Assembly (NCBI GenBank): GCA_963573315.1
Contig: OY752148.1
Coordinates: forward strand, 1,107,263 to 1,171,262
DNA length: 64,000 nt
Direction: 5' to 3'
Source: Entomortierella parvispora
Lineage: Eukaryota > Mortierellomycota > Mortierellomycetes > Mortierellales > Mortierellaceae
The translations under genes were made by a program, and so were the position numbers. The notes under the pieces were generated by a model. That model was not told where the DNA came from. It saw only the letters and a program-made list of their open reading frames with translations, and made no database searches. How positions within the stretch are numbered: the first letter of the stretch is position 1; the number at the start of each line of letters is the position of its first letter. This document shows, piece by piece, positions 1 to 8,637 of this stretch.

Positions 1-97
1 CTAACCAACGTCCAGGCTCGGCGGTTAGATTAAATGTCGCGCTCGCGTCAAGTGAGGGTGGGAAACTTGAAGGCATCGGAGCAAAAAAAAATAGAAT

Positions 98-169
98 GGA
101 GAATGAGAGACTTGAACTCCCGACCTTCCGCTTTGGAGACGGACGCGCTGCCAATTGCGCCAATCCTCC
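98..169 (-). tRNA. tRNA-Trp (CCA)
   Basis: On the minus strand a 72-nt cloverleaf can be folded: a 7-bp acceptor stem (one G-U), a GCGC/GCGC D stem, a 5-bp anticodon stem around the loop CTCCAAA (anticodon CCA, tryptophan), and a T arm with the TTCAAGT loop. The 3' CCA is not encoded, as expected in a eukaryote, and no intron is seen. It lies just upstream of a broken effector gene and the NRPS, the kind of position where rearrangements often end. Confidence 0.93.
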
Positions 170-239
170 TTGAGTAACTAGATCCTGGGACCCGATTGGC
201 TGTTGTTTGATGCATGGCTCATAATTCTGGTCGTCTTTG

Positions 240-300
240 TTACCGATTTATTAAATCACGTGATCTATATAATGACGTCACACTTTTTTTTTTCTTGATC
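240..300. promoter_or_regulatory. promoter-like motif cluster
   Basis: Within about 40 bases there are a CACGTG E-box (about 257), a TATATAA TATA-like sequence (about 266) and a TGACGTCA CRE/ATF palindrome (about 274), followed by a T-rich tract. The order suggests a promoter for rightward transcription into the Crinkler-like fragment. Motif matches only; activity is inference. Confidence 0.4.
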
Positions 301-318
301 ACCGTTCGCTCTTCATGA

Positions 319-702
319 CTGACAACCTACGACGACATCTCTGACGTCTTTGACGAGAAACTTCTCAAGAAAACAATTCACATTGTCGTCCAGCGCCCAC
401 CGCAAGGTATTGCAGACGCCTTCTCTCATGCTTTTCATTGTACTAACCTTAACTCACACACCTCGTTGCTCCGACATAGTTCATACTCCTATCCCCGCTC
501 GAGCCTCGACTCCACTCCCCAGCTATCTTTCGGATAATTCTCGACCTGGCACGCCGTGCTATTGTTGTTTTTTTATTTGCATTACTGCTCCAAGGTCAAT
601 CCACTATCTAATCTCTTTTTTTCTCCAATCAAATAGGCGGCCTTCGAGTTGACATCAAAAAGATTGCGGACAAGTTTTTCGCTGAAGAATTTCTCGACCA
701 TG
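319..702 (+). pseudogene. Crinkler (CRN)-like effector N-terminal fragment, truncated at both ends
   Basis: The frame starting at 319 reads a stretch ending DEKLLKKTIHIVVQRPPQ (residues from 349 on). It resembles the conserved end of the CRN header domain, which in Mortierella and arbuscular mycorrhizal fungi ends in a TIHI(I/V)VQRPP-type motif. A canonical 73-nt intron follows (407..479, perfect TACTAAC branch site). The next exon encodes a Pro/Ser/Thr-rich linker, and after a second probable intron (acceptor near 638) a short LRVDIKKIADKFFA segment, again CRN-like. There is an in-frame stop at 316-318 and no start codon, and similarity ends near 700 where antisense NRPS coding begins. It looks like a relic cut by a rearrangement. 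Family assignment is from recalled consensus, not a search. Confidence 0.5.
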
Positions 703-3700
703 CAGTGCCTCCAGTTTTTGAGCCAGAATACAACCAATCTCTGCCATTGGCCCAGGATTTTCCATGCCATCGTGTGTACAAGGAATGTCGACGGTTTCGA
801 CATCTCCAAGTACATATGGCTCCCAATGTGTTCCATAAATCAACCCTCCCATGCCTTCTTGCAGTTCTGTTGCGCGAAAGAGGAGGATGTCCCCACCGTA
901 GATGGGAGGAGCGTGTTGACTAGCAAGTCGACCGTTATTTCTAACAATCTTTGGTGCAGTTTCCCAAAATGATTTCACCTCCTCTGAAGTGGCGTCTTCA
1001 TCTCCAGCAAGCAATCGGACGATCTCAGCATCATCTTCGTCGTTGCCAAATGGATACAAGTGGTAATCTGAAGGTGTGTCCATCAGCGCGACAAGCGCTA
1101 CTCTCTCACCCTGCCCCTCCAGAAGTTTGGCAATTGTATGTACAACCGTGCCGCCAAAGCAATATCCCAGCAGATGGTAAGGTCCATGAGGCTGGACACC
1201 ACGAATCTGGAGAATGTAGTCTGTAGCCATATCATCAAGCGTCTTCGGAAGCTGCTCATCACCGAATAGTCCGCGGGCCTGCAGTCCATAAACTGGTTGA
1301 TCTATAGGCAAATGCGTTAAAAGAGCAGTGTAGCACCAGCTTATGCCAAATCCATGGTGAACACAGAAAAGTGGTCGACGAGTGCCTTGGGACCTGATTG
1401 GAAGCAAAACATCGTAAGAACCCTCTGGAGTATTGCCCGCTTTAAGTATTCGCTTTGCCAGTTCTGCGATTGTTTGCGCCTCAAATAGCATGTGAGGAGC
1501 CACATTAAGGCCTAACATGCTACGCAAGCGATCAATCATCTTTAAAGCCAGCAGAGAGTGACCGCCAAGCATGAAAAAGCCATCATGCCGTCCTATCTTG
1601 TCCACCTTGAGCAGATCCCTCCAGATGTATGATACTGCGGCCTCGATCTCACCCTGCGGCGCCTCATATGTCTGATGAGCAAAGGCATCGCCATGCGGGA
1701 TGGGCAAGGCTGACCGATCTAGTTTCCCATTAATATTCAATGGTAACTCATCTAGGCGCACAAATGCAGCTGGTATCATGTACTCAGGTAATCGGGTCGT
1801 AAGGTGCAAGCGCAACTCGTTGGCAAGGTGTCGATCGGGCGTAGCTACAACATATGCAACAAGACGTTTGTCGATCTCCTCGCCAAACGCAATCACAGCA
1901 ACTTCCTGCACTTGCGCGTGTTCGGCTAATCTCGCCTCAATCTCGCCAGTTTCAATTCGGATGCCACGAATCTTGACCTGGTCATCGTTGCGGCCCAAGT
2001 ACAGTAGGTTGCCGTCAGGAAGGTATCGTGCCAAGTCTCCAGTCTTGTACATCCTTGCTTCTGCATCTCCAACAAATGGATCTGGGAGGAATCTCTCGGT
2101 TGTCAAATCTGGCCTATTCAGGTAGCCACGAGCAACCCCGACCCCGCCGATGTATATCTCTCCCATGACACCTAGTGGGACCAGTTGCATGTGTGCGTCC
2201 AGTAAGTAGACGCGGTAGTTTTTGTGCGGTCGGCCAATGGGCACAATATCACCGCTGAAATCGTGGGAGGCTCTCCAGACAACGGCGCTAACGGTAGTTT
2301 CTGTAGGACCATAATCATTAAAGACTGGACCGTGGCATACCAGTCGTTGAAGGAGCGCCACACTGAGTGCTTCTCCGCCTAGTACCAGTGTTAGAGGTTT
2401 TCTCGTTTTAGGTAGGTCCTTGCCATCTTGAAGTAATGACGGCGTGAAAGAAGCACAAGTGATCGAATTGGTGTCTAGATATTCCCATAATTTGTTCCGA
2501 TCGAACCGAACGCTATCTGACGGCAGATACAAGCTTGCACCGCAGAACAACACTGTGAATATCTCGGAGACGCTGGTATCAAAACTGATTGTCGCAAACT
2601 GTAGCACCCTGCTGCCTTGATGTAATCCGAACGTAGTTACATGCGAGTGCGCCATATTGACGACGCTACGATGTTCAATCATAACGCCCTTGGGTTTACC
2701 GGTTGAGCCTGAAGTATAGATGACATATGCTAGATGGCGAGGACTCAGCCCTGGGACGCACGGATTGGAGTCGGTCGTTTCATAATGCAGGCTTGGATCG
2801 ACAACGGTCATTGAGGCGAGAATTGCCTCTCCTATTGCTTGTTGTCCAGTGTTGTCGGCCAGCAAGATCATGGGAGATGCATCAGAGAGGATATGCATGA
2901 GGCGTTCGCTCGGATAGGTGGGATCAATAGGAACATAGGCGCCTCCTGCCTTCAGAATCGCCAGCAGCCCAATGATCATTTCCAACGATCGCTCCATACA
3001 GATTGCGGCACGTTCATCTGGTTGAATGCCCAGCCTGATGAGATGGTGTGCAAGACGGTTGGCGCGAGCATTCAATTCGGCATAAGTCAGAGACAGATCC
3101 TCATGTACAAGGGCAATCGCTTCTGGGATGAGAGCGGCGTTTTCCTCAAAACTATGATGAATGCACTGATGCTTAGGGTAATCCTGTTGTGTTTTGTTCC
3201 ATGTGTTTAAGAGGAAATCACACTCCTCTGACGGTAACACCTGTAGTTGCGAGACTGACAGGTTAGGCTTGCACTCCAAGGCCTCGATTAAACTTTCAAG
3301 CGTTCGCTGCATGTATCCTAGCACACGAGCTGGATTAACAGGATATGTGACTTGTACAGTTAGGCCTAGATGTGTACCAAAATCCTCAACGGACAAGGTG
3401 AATGGATAATTGGAGCGCTCTTGACCCCCTAAGAACTCGATGCCTGGATAATGGACGCGCTCTTCCTGACTCCAAAACTCAGCGCCGGTTGCCATTGAGC
3501 TATTGCTTGATGGCAGTGAAGTGTGTCTGTAGTTCAAAAGTCCACTGAACGGCGCTGTTCCTGGGGGGACTCCGCTACACTTTTGGGCAAGTGCTAATGG
3601 CGCGCACTCATGTTCCAGAAGTACCGCTAAACTTGAGAAAGTCTCTTGAATACACTTTTTTACGGTACGTTTGTCCATGTCACAGCGGAATGGCAGCGTA

Positions 3701-6477
3701 TTAATGGATAATCCCATTGCCTGGTCAGAAACACCCGCAGCTTGCAATTGTCCGGAGAGTACAGTCCCAAACACCACGCGCTCTTGTCCACTTGTGCGTG
3801 CAAGCACTTGTGCCCATGCAACATGGCACAAACTAGCTAAGCTTACTCCTAGCCGCTTAGCATGGAAACGAAGGCGAACATTTAAATTCTCCGGCAACAT
3901 TTGGTGTGATTCGGAGTCCTTGGAGCCGTTGTTATAGACTCCTGCGAGTTCAAATGGAAGCGTGGGCTCATCGACATCCGCCAGCATTCCCATGAAAAAG
4001 TGTTCATGAGCCTCCGGGTTTGATTTCGAGCGCGTCTGCGCCACAAAGTCCCGGAAAGGCTGCGGTGTGGGCAGCGAGTGGTCCTGACCTTCCAGAAATG
4101 ACTGAAGTTCAATATTCATGACCTCTGCTGCCGCATGATCACCTACAAGATGATGCATTAGCTGGAGCAGCAGCCACCGGCCATCAATGTCTTGAGCAAC
4201 GACGAATCGAACTAGTGGCGCATTCCTCAAGTCGATTCGGTAGTGTCCAGGGTTGAATCGTATGTCCAATTGTTCCATAATAGGTCCATCTGCCGGATTC
4301 AAAGTGAGTTCCAGGATGGGAAGAGGTACTCTTCGACACACCACCTGCGCTGGTGTTGATAAATTTTCCCAGATAAACATCGTTCGAAGGATGTCATGTC
4401 GATCGATCACTCTCTGAAATGCACTGAGATAACGATCAAGCAGTACCCTGCTCTGGAATGCCATGGTCATGGTTGAAAGGTAGGGGTCGCCTTCGGTTTT
4501 AAGTAAGTGATGGAATAAGAGACCATGTTGCAATGGCGAAAAGGCGTAGATATCCTGAATGTTGGCTAACCCTTCTGGAACTTTTTGTAAGATATGACAA
4601 ATGTCATCTTGAGTCAACTCGATCAGTGGTAGCATATCTGGCGTCAAGGCGTTGGACTCCAAGGTAATTAGGTTTGGTGGTATGGACACTGCCTTGTGGG
4701 CGCTAAGAGCATGTGCCAACTCACTAAGAGTAGAAGATTCAAACAATGTTCGCACGGGAACAGAAAGATCCAGGCGGTGCAAGCGTTCGAGTACTCTCAC
4801 AACAAGGAGTGAATGCCCACCAAGCCCAAAGAAGTTGTCTTGGCGGCTCACACGATCCAAATGCAGCAGATCGGCCCAGATTGCAGCAAGTGCGATCTCT
4901 ACTTCGCCCTGCGGCGCCTCATATGCCTGACTAGCGAAAGCATCTTCACCCGGCTTAGGGAGAGCCCGTCGATCTAGCTTTCCATTAATATTCAACGGTA
5001 ACTCATCTAGGCGCACAAATGCAGCTGGTATCATGTACTCAGGTAATCGGGTCGTAAGATGCAAGCGCAACTCGTTGGCAAGGTGTCGATCGGGCGTAGC
5101 TACAACATATGCAACAAGACGTTTGTCGATCTCCTCGCCAAACGCAATCACAGCAACTTCCTGTACTTGCGCATGTTCGGCTAATCGCGCCTCAATCTCG
5201 CCAGTTTCAATTCGGATGCCACGAATCTTGACCTGGTCATCGTTGCGGCCCAAGTACACTAGATTGCCGTCAGGAAGGTATCGTGCCAAGTCTCCAGTCT
5301 TGTACATCCTTGCTTCTGCATCTCCAACAAATGGATCTGGGAGGAATCTCTCGATTGTCAAATCAGGCCTATTTAGGTAGCCACGAGCAACCCCGACCCC
5401 GCCGATGTATATCTCTCCCATGACACCCAGTGGGACCAGTTGCATGTGGGCGTCCAGTAAGTAGACGTGGTAGTTTTTGTGCGGTCGGCCAATGGGCACA
5501 ATATCACCGCTGAAATCGTGGGAGGCTCTCCAGACAACGGCGCTAACGGTAGTTTCTGTAGGACCATAATCATTAAAGACTGGACCGTGGCATACCAGTC
5601 GTTGAAGGAGCGCCACACTGAGTGCCTCTCCGCCTAGTACCAATGTTAGAGGTTTTCTTGTTTTAGGCAGGTCTTTGATATCTTGAAGTACCGATGGCGT
5701 GAATCCTGCATGAGTGATCGAATTGGTGTCTAGATATTCCCATAATTTGTTCCGATCGAACCGAACGCTATTTGACGGCAGATATAAACTCGCACCGCAA
5801 AACAACGCCTTGAATATCTCGGAGACGCTGGAATCAAAACTGATTGTCGCAAACTGTAGCACCCTGCTGCTTTGATGTAATCCGAACGTAGTTATATGCG
5901 AGTATGCCATATTGACGACGCTACGATGTTCAATCATAACGCCCTTGGGTTTACCGGTCGAGCCTGAAGTATAGATGACATATGCTAGATGGCGAGGACT
6001 CAGCCCTGGGACGCACGGATTGGAGTCGGTCGTTTCATAATGCAGGCATGGATCGACAACAGTCAGTGAGGCGAGAATTGCCTCTCCTATTGCTTGTTGT
6101 CCAGTGTTGTCGGCCAGCAAGATCATTGGAGATGCATCAGAGAGGATATGCATGAGGCGTTCGCTCGGATAGGTGGGATCAATAGGAACATAGGCGCCTC
6201 CTGCCTTCAGAATCGCCAGCAGGCCGATGATCATTTCCAACGATCGCTCCATACAAATTGCGGCACGTTCATCTGGCTGAATGCCCAGCCCGATGAGATG
6301 GTGTGCAAGACGGTTGGCGCGAGCATTCAATTCGGCATAAGTCAGAGACAGATCCTCATGTACAAGGGCAATCGCTTCTGGAGCAAGTGCGACCTGTCGC
6401 TCAAAATGATTGTGGATCGTCTGATGTTCACTCTTGGTAGCCGCACTAGAATCTGATATGGTCCCTTGATCACACAC
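655..6477 (-). CDS. two-module nonribosomal peptide synthetase (A-T-C-A-T-TE)
   Basis: An uninterrupted 1,940-residue frame. Order: adenylation domain A1 (about 25-510, with the YTSGSTGKPKG core near 170); carrier T1 (LGGHSL near 555); condensation domain (about 640-1060) with HHLVGD near 777 and an N-terminal HHL-x4-GD motif near 660 typical of dual epimerisation/condensation domains; A2 (about 1110-1595); T2 (LGGHSL near 1637); thioesterase with GYCFGG near 1772 and His in CTHDG near the end. Pocket residues read by eye are D-S-S-G-V-G-D-V-S-K for A1 and D-T-S-S-V-G-D-V-S-K for A2; I cannot assign substrates. The sequence is bacterial in style, as known for Mortierella alpina peptide synthetases. 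The first codon here is GTG: an in-frame TAG lies a few codons upstream, and the next in-frame Met is about residue 75, inside A1. A leader exon spliced at a CTTAG acceptor (about 6487) or a 5' truncation is implied. It lies head to head with an ABCC exporter. Confidence 0.9.
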   Translation of the reverse strand: MCDQGTISDSSAATKSEHQTIHNHFERQVALAPEAIALVHEDLSLTYAELNARANRLAHHLIGLGIQPDERAAICMERSLEMIIGLLAILKAGGAYVPIDPTYPSERLMHILSDASPMILLADNTGQQAIGEAILASLTVVDPCLHYETTDSNPCVPGLSPRHLAYVIYTSGSTGKPKGVMIEHRSVVNMAYSHITTFGLHQSSRVLQFATISFDSSVSEIFKALFCGASLYLPSNSVRFDRNKLWEYLDTNSITHAGFTPSVLQDIKDLPKTRKPLTLVLGGEALSVALLQRLVCHGPVFNDYGPTETTVSAVVWRASHDFSGDIVPIGRPHKNYHVYLLDAHMQLVPLGVMGEIYIGGVGVARGYLNRPDLTIERFLPDPFVGDAEARMYKTGDLARYLPDGNLVYLGRNDDQVKIRGIRIETGEIEARLAEHAQVQEVAVIAFGEEIDKRLVAYVVATPDRHLANELRLHLTTRLPEYMIPAAFVRLDELPLNINGKLDRRALPKPGEDAFASQAYEAPQGEVEIALAAIWADLLHLDRVSRQDNFFGLGGHSLLVVRVLERLHRLDLSVPVRTLFESSTLSELAHALSAHKAVSIPPNLITLESNALTPDMLPLIELTQDDICHILQKVPEGLANIQDIYAFSPLQHGLLFHHLLKTEGDPYLSTMTMAFQSRVLLDRYLSAFQRVIDRHDILRTMFIWENLSTPAQVVCRRVPLPILELTLNPADGPIMEQLDIRFNPGHYRIDLRNAPLVRFVVAQDIDGRWLLLQLMHHLVGDHAAAEVMNIELQSFLEGQDHSLPTPQPFRDFVAQTRSKSNPEAHEHFFMGMLADVDEPTLPFELAGVYNNGSKDSESHQMLPENLNVRLRFHAKRLGVSLASLCHVAWAQVLARTSGQERVVFGTVLSGQLQAAGVSDQAMGLSINTLPFRCDMDKRTVKKCIQETFSSLAVLLEHECAPLALAQKCSGVPPGTAPFSGLLNYRHTSLPSSNSSMATGAEFWSQEERVHYPGIEFLGGQERSNYPFTLSVEDFGTHLGLTVQVTYPVNPARVLGYMQRTLESLIEALECKPNLSVSQLQVLPSEECDFLLNTWNKTQQDYPKHQCIHHSFEENAALIPEAIALVHEDLSLTYAELNARANRLAHHLIRLGIQPDERAAICMERSLEMIIGLLAILKAGGAYVPIDPTYPSERLMHILSDASPMILLADNTGQQAIGEAILASMTVVDPSLHYETTDSNPCVPGLSPRHLAYVIYTSGSTGKPKGVMIEHRSVVNMAHSHVTTFGLHQGSRVLQFATISFDTSVSEIFTVLFCGASLYLPSDSVRFDRNKLWEYLDTNSITCASFTPSLLQDGKDLPKTRKPLTLVLGGEALSVALLQRLVCHGPVFNDYGPTETTVSAVVWRASHDFSGDIVPIGRPHKNYRVYLLDAHMQLVPLGVMGEIYIGGVGVARGYLNRPDLTTERFLPDPFVGDAEARMYKTGDLARYLPDGNLLYLGRNDDQVKIRGIRIETGEIEARLAEHAQVQEVAVIAFGEEIDKRLVAYVVATPDRHLANELRLHLTTRLPEYMIPAAFVRLDELPLNINGKLDRSALPIPHGDAFAHQTYEAPQGEIEAAVSYIWRDLLKVDKIGRHDGFFMLGGHSLLALKMIDRLRSMLGLNVAPHMLFEAQTIAELAKRILKAGNTPEGSYDVLLPIRSQGTRRPLFCVHHGFGISWCYTALLTHLPIDQPVYGLQARGLFGDEQLPKTLDDMATDYILQIRGVQPHGPYHLLGYCFGGTVVHTIAKLLEGQGERVALVALMDTPSDYHLYPFGNDEDDAEIVRLLAGDEDATSEEVKSFWETAPKIVRNNGRLASQHAPPIYGGDILLFRATELQEGMGGLIYGTHWEPYVLGDVETVDIPCTHDGMENPGPMAEIGCILAQKLEALHGREILQRKTCPQSF
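1650..3126 (-). repeat. internal NRPS repeat, copy in A2
   Basis: This segment matches 4905..6381 at a constant offset of 3,255 bases with no indel seen. From about 1717 to 3126 most 60-base lines differ at only one or two positions, and similarity stops sharply after 3126/6381. It encodes nearly the whole second adenylation domain. A recent in-frame duplication or ongoing gene conversion is the simplest reading. Confidence 0.92.
4905..6381 (-). repeat. internal NRPS repeat, copy in A1
   Basis: Partner of 1650..3126, encoding the first adenylation domain. Differences are concentrated in about 5640-5900, the part encoding the substrate-pocket region, where roughly 15 of 86 bases differ in one stretch, against about 2% in the remainder that I compared. 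Confidence 0.92.
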
Positions 6478-8213
6478 GCATATTCTAAGACAATGGAACT
6501 TGCTCTACGCCCAAGTATTGGCATTAATAATGTTAGTGCATGTTCTATTTATTACATATTGTTTCAGAGTATACTACCATGACGCATGGAAACCCCAAAA
6601 GACATACCTGATAGTCCTCGATGCAAAATGTCAATGGATTCTGGGATTCTTGATTCTGAGCTCGATTCAAAGAGCCTGGATCAAAGAAACTCAATTTCTC
6701 AGTGGTATCAGGTGTTCCTCCTAAGATACATATAGAAGTAGAGAAGCAAGTTGAGCACGGCTGCAGTATTGTGAAATGATGGCATGGTACTATAGTATGA
6801 CTCTCTGAAAACACCATAAAACAAATGATAGAGAAACCATCATTACACTGTGCTCCCTATTCTTGCATACTCCTTAAATAACAGGTCGCACGCTCCCATA
6901 CAATAAACAAGCTCGTTAAGAGACAACAGGACTTCTCTTTGGGATCTTAGTCACCAGTATTCATATTATGGTTGGCCCTTAGATGAAACGCAAGGCGGAA
7001 TGGTTCGAAAGGAGTATTGATTACCTGTGGAGATGTGAGAGATGTCTGTTGAAGACTCGTCGTTGCTGCACTCGTATTTGAGCGAGAAATTCTCCTATAT
7101 ATCGATTACGCATATCAATCCTTGGTTAGTGATCATGACAATGACAATGACAACAATGCTCGAATCGTCGTTAAGTAAGAGTGCTCTAGTTTTGTGCCTA
7201 CAGAATGATTCTTGGCTGGGGGTACATGGTTGAGCTCACAAGACGCGATGTGATAGACAATATCCATACTCGTAACTGCTTCGATATCATGTCTATTTCG
7301 GTTTTTGACTCCATTAGTATTGACAACTAACAAACCAATCCTTACGATCGGAAGAGGAAACACTTCAATAACCCATATAGACAATCCAAAAGTATGGTTG
7401 CCTAATATCGTGTCTTGATTCGATTCTTATTGTCTCTTTCTCCTTAATGTGGCATGTACCTTTGCCTGCAAACGCTTAATCCATTGGTTATCTATGATTA
7501 TGTGTTATTATCCAGAGTAGATGTTAGGGATGCACAGGCCAAATTTCGAAACAAAAGTCTGTGGAAATTCAAGTTTCTCATTTGACATAGCATTCGATTC
7601 TACCAAGAAAATGAAAGAGCATCATCAAACTCACCTTATCGGCCGAAATGTTCATTTTGCTTCGTGTTCAAGGAATGGTGGTTTCGAAAAAGAAAAAAGT
7701 GATTAGGTGAAAGGGATGAGCGATTTCGAAAAAAGAACGAGCGAATACAGAAAAGGGGAGGAATGGGTGATTGACGACGGGAAAGAAAATATATTGGGGG
7801 ACTGCAGTATTAGATAGTTCCCAGTCCAAGTAAGAGTAGGGATCATGCACAGTCCTCCAAAGGACGCATGAGACCCAAGTAGGACATAGCACCACGCAGT
7901 CACTGGGGCCTTCTTCCTCTTGATCTTTTCCCTTTCTTTCTCAGCCCTTGGCGTCCCTCCCCTTCTTTCTCCTTTCTCAGTCCGTGCTTCCCTTCCTTTC
8001 TCAGTTCTTTATTTCTTCGGCATCCCTCCTCCCTTCTCAGCCCTTATTTTTTTTTTTTTATTTTTTTTTTTTTGGTGTCCCTCCCCTTCTTTCTCCTTTC
8101 CCAGCCCCCCTTTTTTTGGCGTCCCTCCCCTTCTTTCTCCTTTCTCAGTCCGTGCTTCCCTTCCTTTCTCAGTTCTTTATTTCTTCGGCATCCCTCCTCC
8201 CTTCTCAGCCCTT

Positions 8214-8246
<33 letters not shown>

Positions 8247-8637
8247 GTGTCCCTCCCCTTCTTTCTCCTTTCCTAGCCCCCCTTTTTTTGGCGTCCCTCC
8301 CCTTCTTTCTCCTTTCTCAGTCCGTGCCTCCCTTCCTTTCTCAGTTCTTTATTTCTTCGGCGTCCCTCCTCCCTTCTCAGCACTTGATTTTTTCAGCATC
8401 CTGCCTCTATTTTCTCAGTCTTTGATCTTTTCGGCGGCACCTCCGGTTCCCAGCATGCTCTTGACTCTTTGACCCGGGGATATGGTGTGTGATAGCCTTC
8501 TTTGCAATGAAAATTTCATATCAAATCGCTTCCTTCATTTTTAAAATCTTGCAATCCACTTTACGTTCGTTGATTTCAGGAAGCACATCGCACATCTATC
8601 CATATTATCGAGTCCAGCAGATAGTGAACAAGTCGAG
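6478..8637. promoter_or_regulatory. divergent NRPS/ABC transporter spacer
   Basis: About 2.2 kb separates the NRPS (leftward) from the ABC transporter (rightward). Short ORFs on both strands show no recognisable domain. The NRPS 5' leader and any first exon must lie in the left part; a plausible donor (CAG|GTATGTC, minus strand) sits near 6608, but its frame does not join cleanly to the NRPS. The right part holds the polypyrimidine tandem repeat at 7950-8395. Shared regulation of both genes is inference from the head-to-head arrangement. Confidence 0.5.
7950..8395. repeat. polypyrimidine tandem repeat (unit about 170 bp)
   Basis: Copies begin at about 7950, 8118 and 8290 (spacings 168 and 172); the third is incomplete. 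Each unit opens with GGCGTCCCTCCCC, is almost entirely C and T on the plus strand, and the first two copies contain a long T run of variable length. The three copies match very closely outside the T runs. Such strand-asymmetric tracts can form triplex DNA and act as transcription spacers; that role is inference. ORFs of 110-170 codons across it are low-complexity artefacts. Confidence 0.9.

Noticed and set aside
350-652. 100-codon ORF beginning MTRNFSRKQF as an independent gene
   Set aside because: Its left part reads the wrong frame of the CRN-like exon and passes straight through the 407..479 intron; only its middle part (480-558) is in the CRN-like frame.
1700-6456. Several plus-strand ORFs of 70-140 codons inside the NRPS, some repeated twice
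   Set aside because: They are antisense shadows of the duplicated adenylation domains and repeat at the same 3,255-base offset.
7920-8472. ORFs of 110-174 codons rich in Phe, Pro, Ser and Leu
   Set aside because: They are translations of the polypyrimidine tandem repeat in all three plus-strand frames.
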